Below, piece after piece: positions 32,926-41,091 of a DNA stretch of 64,000 nucleotides. How positions within the stretch are numbered: the first letter of the stretch is position 1; each line of letters starts with the position of its first letter. The notes below the pieces were generated by a model. It did not search any database. It was not told the DNA's origin and saw nothing but the letters and a program-made list of their open reading frames with translations. Origin of the DNA: Microbacterium invictum (GTDB lineage: Bacteria; Actinomycetota; Actinomycetes; Actinomycetales; Microbacteriaceae); the NCBI RefSeq assembly GCF_034421375.1, contig NZ_CP139779.1, forward strand, positions 1,736,001 through 1,800,000, given 5' to 3'. The position numbers were made by a program, and so were the translations under genes.

Positions 32926-33735
32926 GTGACTTCCGACGGCACCGCTGATCACGACCGGACGGCACCGAGCGAGGATGCCGCGGAGCCCCGCGCCGTCGTT
33001 CCCGCTCGCCGCCGTGACATCGCTGCGCGCCGTCATTCCACGGTGCAGAGCGCGGTGGCCCGGCCCTCGGGGCCGCGTCCGAGTGCTCGCTGGTCTCGCC
33101 GACGGAGCACGGTGGCCACGTTCGCAGCATTCGCGGCGGTCGCCTTCGCCGCAGCGTGGATCGGTCCGACCGGGGCCGCGCTGACACGGGCGAACGCCGA
33201 AGAGGTGCCGCCGATCTCGCTCTACGCGAGCACCCTCGGCGACGTTCAAGCGGTCACCGTGGACGCCGACGCCGAGGCCCGGGAGGACGCGCCGTCCCTC
33301 GATCGCAGCGGATACACCGTGTACGTCACCCCCACCCCGACGCCCACTCCCACCCCGACAGCGACACGGTCGGGATCCTCGGCGTCCTCGTCGGGATCCG
33401 GGGGATGGGCGCCGCCCTTCGTCACCCCCGATCCGGGAAGCGCTCAGGCGATCGCTTACGACATGGTTCTCGCGCGCGGGTGGGGCGATGATCAGTTCAG
33501 CTGCCTGGTGGCGCTGTGGAACAAGGAGTCCGGGTGGCGGGTGAACGCCTACAACGCCTCCAGCGGGGCGTACGGCATTCCGCAGTCGCTCCCCGGCAAC
33601 AAGATGGCCTCGGCCGGCGCCGACTGGGAGACCAACCCCGCGACGCAGATCACCTGGGGCCTCGGGTACATCGCCGGGCGCTACGGGACGCCGTGCGGAG
33701 CGTGGGACCACTCGACCCGTACCGGGTGGTACTGA
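32926..33735 (+). CDS. Secreted lytic transglycosylase-like protein
   Basis: 269 residues from a GTG. A long cytoplasmic N terminus, one membrane segment (about residues 63-85), a Thr-Pro repeat linker (about 136-148) and a C-terminal SLT-type domain: FSCLVALWNKESGWRVNAYN with the catalytic Glu, then SGAYGIPQSLPG and WGLGYIAGRYGTPC. Cleaves peptidoglycan or is surface associated. TAGAAT lies 10 nt before the start codon. Confidence 0.82.
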   Translation: MTSDGTADHDRTAPSEDAAEPRAVVPARRRDIAARRHSTVQSAVARPSGPRPSARWSRRRSTVATFAAFAAVAFAAAWIGPTGAALTRANAEEVPPISLYASTLGDVQAVTVDADAEAREDAPSLDRSGYTVYVTPTPTPTPTPTATRSGSSASSSGSGGWAPPFVTPDPGSAQAIAYDMVLARGWGDDQFSCLVALWNKESGWRVNAYNASSGAYGIPQSLPGNKMASAGADWETNPATQITWGLGYIAGRYGTPCGAWDHSTRTGWY

Positions 33736-33739
33736 CCCG

Positions 33740-34024
33740 ATGCCCCGCTCGCACCGTCGTCGCCCCGATCCCGCTCGCGACGACTCCTTCGAACGGCTGC
33801 TCGCCGGGTGGAAGCGCACTGAGGACCGTCGCGGTGCGACCTGGACAGTCCAGCCCATCTCGGCGGCGCAGGCGGTGAAGACCTATTCCTGCCCGGGATG
33901 CGCGCAGGAGATCCCGCCGGGGACGGCGCATGTCGTGGTGTGGCGGGCCGACGGCATCCTGGGCGACGCCGCGGCACTCGCCGATCGGCGCCATTGGCAC
34001 ACGCACTGCTGGAGGATCGGCTGA
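33740..34024 (+). CDS. Small Cys/His protein
   Basis: 94 residues with a possible zinc site: CPGC (about residues 52-55) and HWHTHC near the C terminus. No named family; similar small proteins are frequent in Actinobacteria next to hydrolase genes. Overlaps the next gene by 1 bp (TGATG). Confidence 0.65.
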   Translation: MPRSHRRRPDPARDDSFERLLAGWKRTEDRRGATWTVQPISAAQAVKTYSCPGCAQEIPPGTAHVVVWRADGILGDAAALADRRHWHTHCWRIG

Positions 34025-34752
34025 TGGAGATCCGCGGACCTGTTCTGCTGCCCGCACGCCGCGAGGACGTCGAGCTTCGCACAGTGGACGGACTGACCCT
34101 CGTCGGCGAACTCGCCACTCCGGAGCACGCGGCGCCTGTCGCCACGCTCGTGACGCTTCATCCCCTCCCCACCGCCGGCGGATTCATGGACTCCCACATC
34201 CTGCGGAAGGCCGCCGGCCGACTTCCGGCTCTGGCCGATCTCGCCGTTCTCCGTTTCAACACCCGGGGGACCACCTCGGTCCGCGGAACGAGCGAGGGCT
34301 CCTTCGACGGCGGCCGGAGCGAAGCCTTCGACGTCGCTGCCGCGATGGAGCTCGTCCGAGAGTGCGGCCTTCCCCGGCCCTGGCTGGTGGGATGGTCGTT
34401 CGGCACCGAGCTCGCGCTGAAGTACGGCCGCGATCACGACGTCGAGGGGATCATCCTGCTGTCGCCGCCGCTGCACCGGGCGACCGAGGCCGATCTCGCG
34501 GGCTGGGCCGGGGATCTGCGCCCTGTGATCGCCCTCATCCCCGAGTTCGACGACTATCTGCGTCCGGATGCCGCTCGGGAGCGGTTCGCGGCGATCCCGC
34601 ACGCGACGCTCATCCCCGTCGAGGGCGGCAAGCACCTCTGGGTCGGCGAGAATCAGACGCGGCGCGTGCTCACCGAGATCGTGGCGGTGGTCAATCCCGA
34701 TGCGCTGCCCCTGCCCGTCGAGTGGGACGGTCCGGTCGCCGACCCGGCATGA
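34024..34752 (+). CDS. Alpha/beta hydrolase
   Basis: 242 residues. GWSFGTELALKYG carries the nucleophile Ser; HPLPTAGGFMDSH corresponds to the oxyanion region, and EFDDYLRPD and EGGKHLWVG hold the probable Asp and His. It resembles the CocE/YqjL type of small esterases; the substrate is unknown. Confidence 0.82.
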   Translation: MEIRGPVLLPARREDVELRTVDGLTLVGELATPEHAAPVATLVTLHPLPTAGGFMDSHILRKAAGRLPALADLAVLRFNTRGTTSVRGTSEGSFDGGRSEAFDVAAAMELVRECGLPRPWLVGWSFGTELALKYGRDHDVEGIILLSPPLHRATEADLAGWAGDLRPVIALIPEFDDYLRPDAARERFAAIPHATLIPVEGGKHLWVGENQTRRVLTEIVAVVNPDALPLPVEWDGPVADPA

Positions 34753-34765
34753 GCGCTCGGGGGCG

Positions 34766-35839
34766 TCACAGCTCGTTCTGCCGGGGGATGATCACCTGCC
34801 GGTAGATGATCAGGATGCTGGCGGCGACGGGGATCGCGACCAGCGCTCCGAGGAGTCCGAGCAGTGACCCGCCCGCGAGAGCCGCGATGACCACGACGGC
34901 GCCCGGGATCGAGACCGCGCGGTTCATGATGCGGGGGGAGATGACGTAGGCCTCGATCTGCATGTAGATCAGGTAGTAGATCGCGGCGACAAGCGCGGTC
35001 GTCGGCGAACCCAGCCCTGGGATGAGACACGTCAGGACGATGATCGCCGACCCGGTGAGGGTCCCCACGAGCGGGATCAGCGAGAAGAAGAAGGCGATGA
35101 CGGCGAGGACGGCGGGGAAGGGGGCCCGGATGATGGAGAGGAAGATGAAGCTCAGGATGCCGTTGGTGACTCCGAGGCTCAGCTGGCCGATGACGTAAAA
35201 GCCCACGGACGCGGTGATCTGCTCGGCGAGGTCGATGAAGCGCGGCCGCTTGGAAGCGGGCACCAGCTGGTAGACGGCCTTCTTCAGGTTCGGGGTGGAG
35301 GCGGTGAAGTAGATGGTCAGGATGAGCACGATGAAGGCCCCGCCGAATCCGGCGATCACGGCGCCGACGGTCCCGAGGACGCCCTCGCCGATCGTGCTGC
35401 CGATGGACCCGAGGTCGAGAGAGGTGTACCAGTCCTCGATGTAGTTCCACACCTCATCGACGCGGATGCCCGGGAAGGTGTCCTGCGCCCAGCCGAGGAT
35501 CCCTCCGATGAACTCCTCCCACGTCATCGTGGAGAACAGGTCCTGGATCGCGGCGATCAGTTGCGCGACCTGCGCGACGATGATGGGCACCACCATCAGG
35601 ATGATGCCGGCGAAGATTCCGAGGACGCCCAGAATGGTGATGAGCACCGCCGCCCAGCGCGGCAGACCTCGCCGCTCGAGCCAGGAGATGATGGGATCGA
35701 GCCCGAGCGAGAGGAACAGGGCGGTGCCCACGTAGAGGAGGATCGTCGAGAGGGTCTGGATGCTCGCGAGAAGGAGCAGCCCCAGACCCACACCGAGGGT
35801 GGCGACCAGCGCCACGCGGAACGGATTGTGGATCTTCAT
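34766..35839 (-). CDS. AI-2E family permease
   Basis: 357 residues from MKIHNPFRVALVATLG with GAGGG upstream; a longer start at 35926 is also open. About eight membrane spans, a large external loop (about residues 100-180) and family blocks such as LILTIYFTASTPNLKKAVYQLVP, FFFSLIPLVGTLTGSA and LVAIPVAASILII. Members export small molecules or ions; the name does not imply AI-2 transport. Convergent with the hydrolase gene. Confidence 0.88.
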   Translation of the reverse strand: MKIHNPFRVALVATLGVGLGLLLLASIQTLSTILLYVGTALFLSLGLDPIISWLERRGLPRWAAVLITILGVLGIFAGIILMVVPIIVAQVAQLIAAIQDLFSTMTWEEFIGGILGWAQDTFPGIRVDEVWNYIEDWYTSLDLGSIGSTIGEGVLGTVGAVIAGFGGAFIVLILTIYFTASTPNLKKAVYQLVPASKRPRFIDLAEQITASVGFYVIGQLSLGVTNGILSFIFLSIIRAPFPAVLAVIAFFFSLIPLVGTLTGSAIIVLTCLIPGLGSPTTALVAAIYYLIYMQIEAYVISPRIMNRAVSIPGAVVVIAALAGGSLLGLLGALVAIPVAASILIIYRQVIIPRQNEL

Positions 35840-36030
35840 CGGCAAGCGCCCTCTCTCGGCTGAACCGCCGCTCGCGCGTCCGGCCTTGTCAGGATACTGA
35901 TAGGCGGTCGTCGCTCCCGCCATCACTCGCTCCCGGGCGACATCCAGGCGCCCTTCGGTAGTCTGGAACGTCGAGTTTTGCGCTCCACCGCGTCCTGATC
36001 GGTTTCGGAGCGAGGAGAGGTGAGGCTTTC

Positions 36031-37884
36031 GTGCGTTTCGTGTGGGCCGTCGCGGCCTTCGTCCTGGCCGCCCTGATGATCGGCGCGGGCATCGCCCAGC
36101 GGACGGTTTTCCAGGGGGCCGACACCGAGACCGCCGCCGTCTCCATCGAGGACGAGACGCCCTACGTACTCGTCGAGGGCGATGTGCTCAACAGCCGACC
36201 GGGCGCGCAGACTCTCCGTGCGCAGGGCGAGGGCACGATCTTCGCCGCGTACGGCCGGACCGCCGACCTCGAGGCGTGGCTGTCCGACACTGCGTACACG
36301 CGGGTCAGCGTCGACGAGGAGGGGGCACTGGAGGCCGACGAGGTCACGCCGAGCCTCGCCGTGACGGACGAATCGACGCAGAGCGCGACTCCGGCGCCGG
36401 AGGAGACCGCATCGGCGGAGGGCGAGGCAACCGACGACGGCGCGACGTCGGACGCGGTCCGGAGCCCCGTGGGGTCCGATCTGTGGCTCGACGAGTTCCA
36501 GCAGGAGGACGTGCTCATTGCGCCACTGCAGCTGCCGGAGGACATGAGCGTACTGGTCGCAGCAGACGGCGCCGCGCCGGCGCCGGCGGACATCACGGTC
36601 TCATGGCCGATCGCCAACGCCACACCCTGGGCCGGACCCCTCATCGTCGCCGGCGGCGTCATGATGGCTGTCGGCGTCTTCCTCTACATCCTCGCGATCC
36701 GCCACCTGCGGCGCTCGCGGGGACCTCGTCGCAAGGGTCTGCCCGTGCCCGTCACCGAGCCGATCGACCTCGCCGTCGAGGGGAAAGACAAGGGCGTGAT
36801 CAGCGCCGGCGGTCGCCGCGCGCTCACGGGCGGCCGACGCCGCCTCATCGTCGTCCCCGCCGTCGCGGTGTCGGCGCTCCTTTTCGCCGGATGCTCCTCC
36901 GAGGCGTGGCCGCAGTTCGCCCCCTCACCGACCCCGTCGCCGTCGGCATCGGTGATCGTGCCCGAGGGGCAGCAGGCGCCGGCGGTGACGGAGGCGCAGG
37001 CCGACCGCATCTGGACGCGGATCGCGGAGACGGCCGCTGCCGCCGACGAGGCGGCGGACGAGACACTCGCGTCGACCCGCATGGATGGAGCGGTTCTGGC
37101 GGCACGATCGACCAACTACGCCCTGCGCGCGGCGATCGGCGACTATCCCGCCCCCGCTGCACTGCCGGCCGAGCCGCTCACACTGGTGCTCCCGCAGGCG
37201 TACGACGAGTGGCCGCGTTCGATCGTGGGCGTCGTCGACGACCCCGGCTCCAACACCTCCAGCATCATGATGCTCACCCAGCAGGACCAGTGGTCGCCGT
37301 ACAGGCTGACGTACCTCGCCAGCCTCGAGGCGGCGACCGAGCTTCCCGTCGTCGCTCCGGCCTACATCGGCGCCGTCCAGCCTGCTCCCGATTCGCCGTT
37401 CCTCCTCATGCCGCCGGCGCAGCTCGCCGAGGCGTACGCCGACATCCTGAACAACGGCGAGCAGAGCCAGTACTTCGACATGTTCGACGCCGCCAGCGAT
37501 CAGTTCCGTGTGAGCGTGGCCGGCGACCGGCAGAAGCGGTTGGACGAGTTCAATCAGACCGGCGCGTCCACGGGGGAGCTGACCTTCCAGGCGGCCCCAG
37601 GCGCCTACGAGCCGCGCGCACTGGCGACCCTCCAGAGCGGGGCGATCGTCGCGGTGAACATCGACGAGATCGACACCGTCAAGCCCACCAATCCCGATGC
37701 GGTGATCAAGCTCGACAACAACCCCACGGTGCGGACTCTCTCGGGCGCCGAGCAGTCGTCCACGGGGTTCACCACGACGTACACCGACCAACTGTTCTTC
37801 TATGTGCCCGGCCAGGGATCGACCGAGAAGATCCGCTTGCTCGGGTACGCATCCGACATCCTCAACGCGAAGGTGATCCCGTGA
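36031..37884 (+). CDS. Membrane protein with an internal lipoprotein signal
   Basis: 617 residues from a GTG. A signal-anchor (about 1-22) and a low-complexity acidic extracytoplasmic part (about 90-150) are followed by a second span (about 199-225), a basic segment and then LIVVPAVAVSALLFAGC, an ordinary lipobox with Cys288. The rest (about 330 residues) is extracytoplasmic. An in-frame GTG at 36796 (codon 256) would give a standard lipoprotein of about 362 residues. Function unknown; coupled to the thioredoxin-like gene by a GTGA overlap. Confidence 0.7.
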   Translation: MRFVWAVAAFVLAALMIGAGIAQRTVFQGADTETAAVSIEDETPYVLVEGDVLNSRPGAQTLRAQGEGTIFAAYGRTADLEAWLSDTAYTRVSVDEEGALEADEVTPSLAVTDESTQSATPAPEETASAEGEATDDGATSDAVRSPVGSDLWLDEFQQEDVLIAPLQLPEDMSVLVAADGAAPAPADITVSWPIANATPWAGPLIVAGGVMMAVGVFLYILAIRHLRRSRGPRRKGLPVPVTEPIDLAVEGKDKGVISAGGRRALTGGRRRLIVVPAVAVSALLFAGCSSEAWPQFAPSPTPSPSASVIVPEGQQAPAVTEAQADRIWTRIAETAAAADEAADETLASTRMDGAVLAARSTNYALRAAIGDYPAPAALPAEPLTLVLPQAYDEWPRSIVGVVDDPGSNTSSIMMLTQQDQWSPYRLTYLASLEAATELPVVAPAYIGAVQPAPDSPFLLMPPAQLAEAYADILNNGEQSQYFDMFDAASDQFRVSVAGDRQKRLDEFNQTGASTGELTFQAAPGAYEPRALATLQSGAIVAVNIDEIDTVKPTNPDAVIKLDNNPTVRTLSGAEQSSTGFTTTYTDQLFFYVPGQGSTEKIRLLGYASDILNAKVIP

Positions 37885-38840
37885 CCGACGTCTCTCCCGG
37901 TGCGACGCTGCGTGGCGCCGTCGACCTCTCCTCGTTGCGCAACCGACCCACAGCGCCCGCGGCGGGCGCCGCCGCACCGCCGGCCGACGGAGGACCCCCG
38001 GCGCCCTCCGGACGTGTCGCGTCGCTGGTCATGGATGCCACCGACGCCACGTTCGGTCAGGTGCTCGAGCTGTCGCGGACCGTCCCGATCGTCGTGGATC
38101 TCTGGGCCGAGTGGTGCGGTCCCTGCAAGCAGCTGAGCCCGGCATTGGAGCGCGTCGTGCGCGAGCTGGACGGCCGCATCGTGCTCGCCAAGGTCGACGT
38201 CGACGCCAATCCGCAGCTCGCCCAGGCGTTCCGTGCCCAGTCGATCCCGATGGTCGTCGGAATCGTCGCGGGCCAGCCGGTGCCGCTGTTCACCGGCGCC
38301 GTCCCCGAGCAGCAGGTGCGTGAGGTCTTCGCCCAGTTCCTCCAGCTGGCTGCGCAGAACGGGGTCACTGGGACCGTGTCCGCCGACGGCGGAGACGTCG
38401 ACGATGACGCGTCCTCCGAACCGGAACTGCCGCCGCTGCACGCCGAAGCGGCGGACGCGATCGAGGCGGGCGACTTCGCCCGGGCCGTCAGCGCCTACGA
38501 GCGGGCGCTGGCCGAGAACCCGCGGGACGCCGATGCCCGGGCCGCTCTCGGCCAGGTGCGCCTGCTCCAGCGCGTGCAGGGACTGGATCTCGTCGCCGCC
38601 CGCGACGCGGCGGCCGCCGCTCCACGGGATATCAGGGCGCAGTTCACGGTGGCGGACCTCGATGTCGCCGGCGGCCACGTGGATGACGCCTTCACGCGTC
38701 TCCTCGATCTCTTCGCCGTCCTCCCCGACGACGAGCGCGCCGACGTGCGCGAGCGTCTGGTGGAGCTGTTCGGGGTGGTCGGCGACACCGATCCCCGTGT
38801 CATCCGCGCCCGCGGACGACTGGCCTCGCTGCTCTTCTGA
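37881..38840 (+). CDS. Thioredoxin-TPR protein (YbbN/CnoX-like)
   Basis: 319 residues from a GTG overlapping the preceding stop. Residues about 45-155 form a thioredoxin domain with VVDLWAEWCGPCKQLSPAL (WCGPC active site) and IPMVVGIVAGQPV; the C-terminal half is TPR-like helices (AADAIEAGDFARAVSAYERA). CnoX proteins are chaperones protecting substrates from oxidation. The CxxC here is complete, unlike E. coli YbbN. Confidence 0.87.
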   Translation: MTDVSPGATLRGAVDLSSLRNRPTAPAAGAAAPPADGGPPAPSGRVASLVMDATDATFGQVLELSRTVPIVVDLWAEWCGPCKQLSPALERVVRELDGRIVLAKVDVDANPQLAQAFRAQSIPMVVGIVAGQPVPLFTGAVPEQQVREVFAQFLQLAAQNGVTGTVSADGGDVDDDASSEPELPPLHAEAADAIEAGDFARAVSAYERALAENPRDADARAALGQVRLLQRVQGLDLVAARDAAAAAPRDIRAQFTVADLDVAGGHVDDAFTRLLDLFAVLPDDERADVRERLVELFGVVGDTDPRVIRARGRLASLLF

Positions 38841-38858
38841 CGATCCCGCGCGGACCTT

Positions 38859-38893
38859 CGGAGGGGGGGCGGGCACATGCCCGCCCCCCTCCG
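38859..38893. terminator. Bidirectional terminator between the thioredoxin-TPR gene and glgB
   Basis: CGGAGGGGGGGCGGGC (38859-38874) pairs with 38879-38893 with one unpaired G; loop ACAT. It separates two convergent genes. Confidence 0.7.
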
Positions 38894-38898
38894 TCGTC

Positions 38899-41091
38899 TC
38901 AGCCCCGGGTCGGGGAGGGGATGTGCGCGGGGGTGCGGTGACGCAGCCAGAGCACGCCGAGCGGCGGGAGGACCATCGTCGCGCGGCCGTTGTCGTCAGC
39001 GTGGACGATCCCCATGTTCCCCACGCCCGAGCCGCCGTACTCGCCGGCGTCGGAGTTGAGGATCTCCTCCCACACGCCGGGCGCGGGCAGATCGAGGGTG
39101 AACGGCTGGAGGGGCACGCCGGAGAAGTTCGCGATCACGGCGACGGTGTTGCCGTGGTGGTCGCGGCGGGAGAAGGCGATGACGTTGGGATCCCACGAGG
39201 GCGCCCCCAGGCGGTGGAACGCCGACCCGTCGGCATCCCTGGACCACAGCGGCGAGTGGGCTCGGTACTGCCTGTTCAACTGGGCGACGAAATCCTGCAG
39301 CTGACGGTGCGGAGGCTGCTCGAGCAACCACCAGTCCAGTCCCCGGGACTCCGACCACTCCGACAGCTGGCCGAACTCCTGGCCCATGAACAGCAGCTGC
39401 TTGCCGGGGTGGCCCCACATGTAGGCCAGGTAGGCGCGGAGGTTCGCCAGCTTCTGCCAGTAATCGCCCGGCATGCGCTGGAAGAGACTTCCCTTGCCAT
39501 GGACGACCTCGTCGTGGCTGATCGGAAGGATGTAGTTCTCGCTGAACGCGTAGACGAACGAGAACGACATCTCGCCCTCGTGGTGACCGCGGTACATCGG
39601 ATCCCGGGCGATGTACTGCAGGGAGTCGTTCATCCACCCCATGTTCCATTTGAAGCCGAACCCGAGACCGGCGTGGTCGGTGGGTGCGGTCACACCGGGG
39701 AAGCTGGTGGACTCCTCGGCGATCATCGAGATGCCGGGATAGCGCCGATAGGCGGTGGCGTTGACCTCCTGGAGGAACGCGATCGCGTCCAGGTTCTCGC
39801 GCCCGCCGTAGACGTTGGGGAGCCACTCGCCCTCGTTCCGCGAGTAATCCAGGTAGAGCATCGAGGCGACGGCGTCGACCCGGAGGCCGTCGACGTGGAA
39901 CTCCTGGAGCCAGTACAGGGCGTTGGCGACGAGGAAGTTGCGGACCTCGCGGCGGCCGTAGTCGAAGATGTACGTGCCCCAGTCCTTGTGCTCCCCCCGG
40001 CGCGGGTCGGCGTGCTCGTACAGCGGCTCGCCGTCGAACCGGGCCAGCGCCCAGTCATCCTTCGGGAAGTGACCGGGCACCCAGTCCATGATCACGCCGA
40101 TGCCCGCCTGGTGCAGGCGATCGATGAGGTAGCGCAGGTCGTCGGGCGTGCCGAACCGCCCGGTGGGGGCGAAGTATCCGGTGACCTGGTAACCCCAGGA
40201 TCCTCCGAAGGGATGCTCGGCGAGGGGCATGAACTCCACGTGGGTGAAGCCCTGGTCCGTCACGTACTCGATGAGCGGATCGGCAGCGTCGCGGTAGGAC
40301 AGCCCCGGACGCCACGAGCCGAAGTGGAGCTCGTAGATCGACATCGCGCTCTCGGCGGGCCGGGATGCGGCGCGCTCCTTCATCCAGGCGTCGTCGCCCC
40401 ATGAGAAGGAGGAGTCGTCGATGACCGAGGCGGTGCCCGGGGCGACTTCCGCGCGACGCGCCATCGGGTCCGCCTTCATCACCCAGGCACCGTGCCGAGA
40501 GAGGATCTCGAACTTGTACCGGTCGCCGGCGCGGAGGCCCGGGACGAACAGCTCCCAGACTCCGCTTCCACCCATCGACCGCATCGGGTGGCCGGTGCCG
40601 TCCCAGCTGTTGAAGTCGCCTACGACGCGAACGGCCTGCGCGTTCGGCGCCCACACGGCGAACGAGGCCCCGTCGACGCCGTCGTGCGTGCGCAGGTGCG
40701 CCCCGAGGGCGTTCCACAGTTCCTCGTGGCGGCCTTCGCCGACGAGGTGGAGGTCGAGCTCGCCGATCGTCGGACCGTGCCGGTACGGATCGTCGGCGGT
40801 GTACTCCGATCCGTCCGGGTAGGTCGCGGTGATGACGTACGAGGTCGGGCGGGACGTGAGGAGCCCCTCCCAGATCCCGGCGTGCCGATGCGTCAGGGGG
40901 ACACGGACACCGTCGTCGAAGACCGCCACGACGGTGTCGGCCAGCGGCCGGCGGGTGCGGACGACCCAGTCCGTGCCACCGTCACCGTCACCGGTGGCGT
41001 GGAGACCGAGGACGGAGTGGGGATCGTGATGGGCGCCGTGGGCGACGGCGTCGAGGAGTCCGGCATCGAGGGGCGGGGGTGTGGCGGTCAT
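38899..41091 (-). CDS. glgB: Glycogen branching enzyme
   Basis: 730 residues. Forms alpha-1,6 branches. N-terminal N1 and CBM48 domains (HDPHSVLGLHATGDG, AQAVRVVGDFNSWDG), then the GH13 barrel with DWVPGHFPKDDWALARFDG, DGLRVDAVASMLYLDY (nucleophile Asp), MIAEESTSFPGVTAP (acid Glu) and ISHDEVVHGKGSL. The ATG overlaps the glgE stop (ATGA, 41088-41091). In this operon it works on chains elongated by GlgE. The preceding long open frame to 42486 is glgE shadow. Confidence 0.96.
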   Translation of the reverse strand: MTATPPPLDAGLLDAVAHGAHHDPHSVLGLHATGDGDGGTDWVVRTRRPLADTVVAVFDDGVRVPLTHRHAGIWEGLLTSRPTSYVITATYPDGSEYTADDPYRHGPTIGELDLHLVGEGRHEELWNALGAHLRTHDGVDGASFAVWAPNAQAVRVVGDFNSWDGTGHPMRSMGGSGVWELFVPGLRAGDRYKFEILSRHGAWVMKADPMARRAEVAPGTASVIDDSSFSWGDDAWMKERAASRPAESAMSIYELHFGSWRPGLSYRDAADPLIEYVTDQGFTHVEFMPLAEHPFGGSWGYQVTGYFAPTGRFGTPDDLRYLIDRLHQAGIGVIMDWVPGHFPKDDWALARFDGEPLYEHADPRRGEHKDWGTYIFDYGRREVRNFLVANALYWLQEFHVDGLRVDAVASMLYLDYSRNEGEWLPNVYGGRENLDAIAFLQEVNATAYRRYPGISMIAEESTSFPGVTAPTDHAGLGFGFKWNMGWMNDSLQYIARDPMYRGHHEGEMSFSFVYAFSENYILPISHDEVVHGKGSLFQRMPGDYWQKLANLRAYLAYMWGHPGKQLLFMGQEFGQLSEWSESRGLDWWLLEQPPHRQLQDFVAQLNRQYRAHSPLWSRDADGSAFHRLGAPSWDPNVIAFSRRDHHGNTVAVIANFSGVPLQPFTLDLPAPGVWEEILNSDAGEYGGSGVGNMGIVHADDNGRATMVLPPLGVLWLRHRTPAHIPSPTRG

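Noticed and set aside
33330..33366. Tandem CCCAC-type repeat considered as a DNA repeat or CRISPR-like element
   Set aside because: It simply encodes the Thr-Pro linker of the secreted transglycosylase-like protein.
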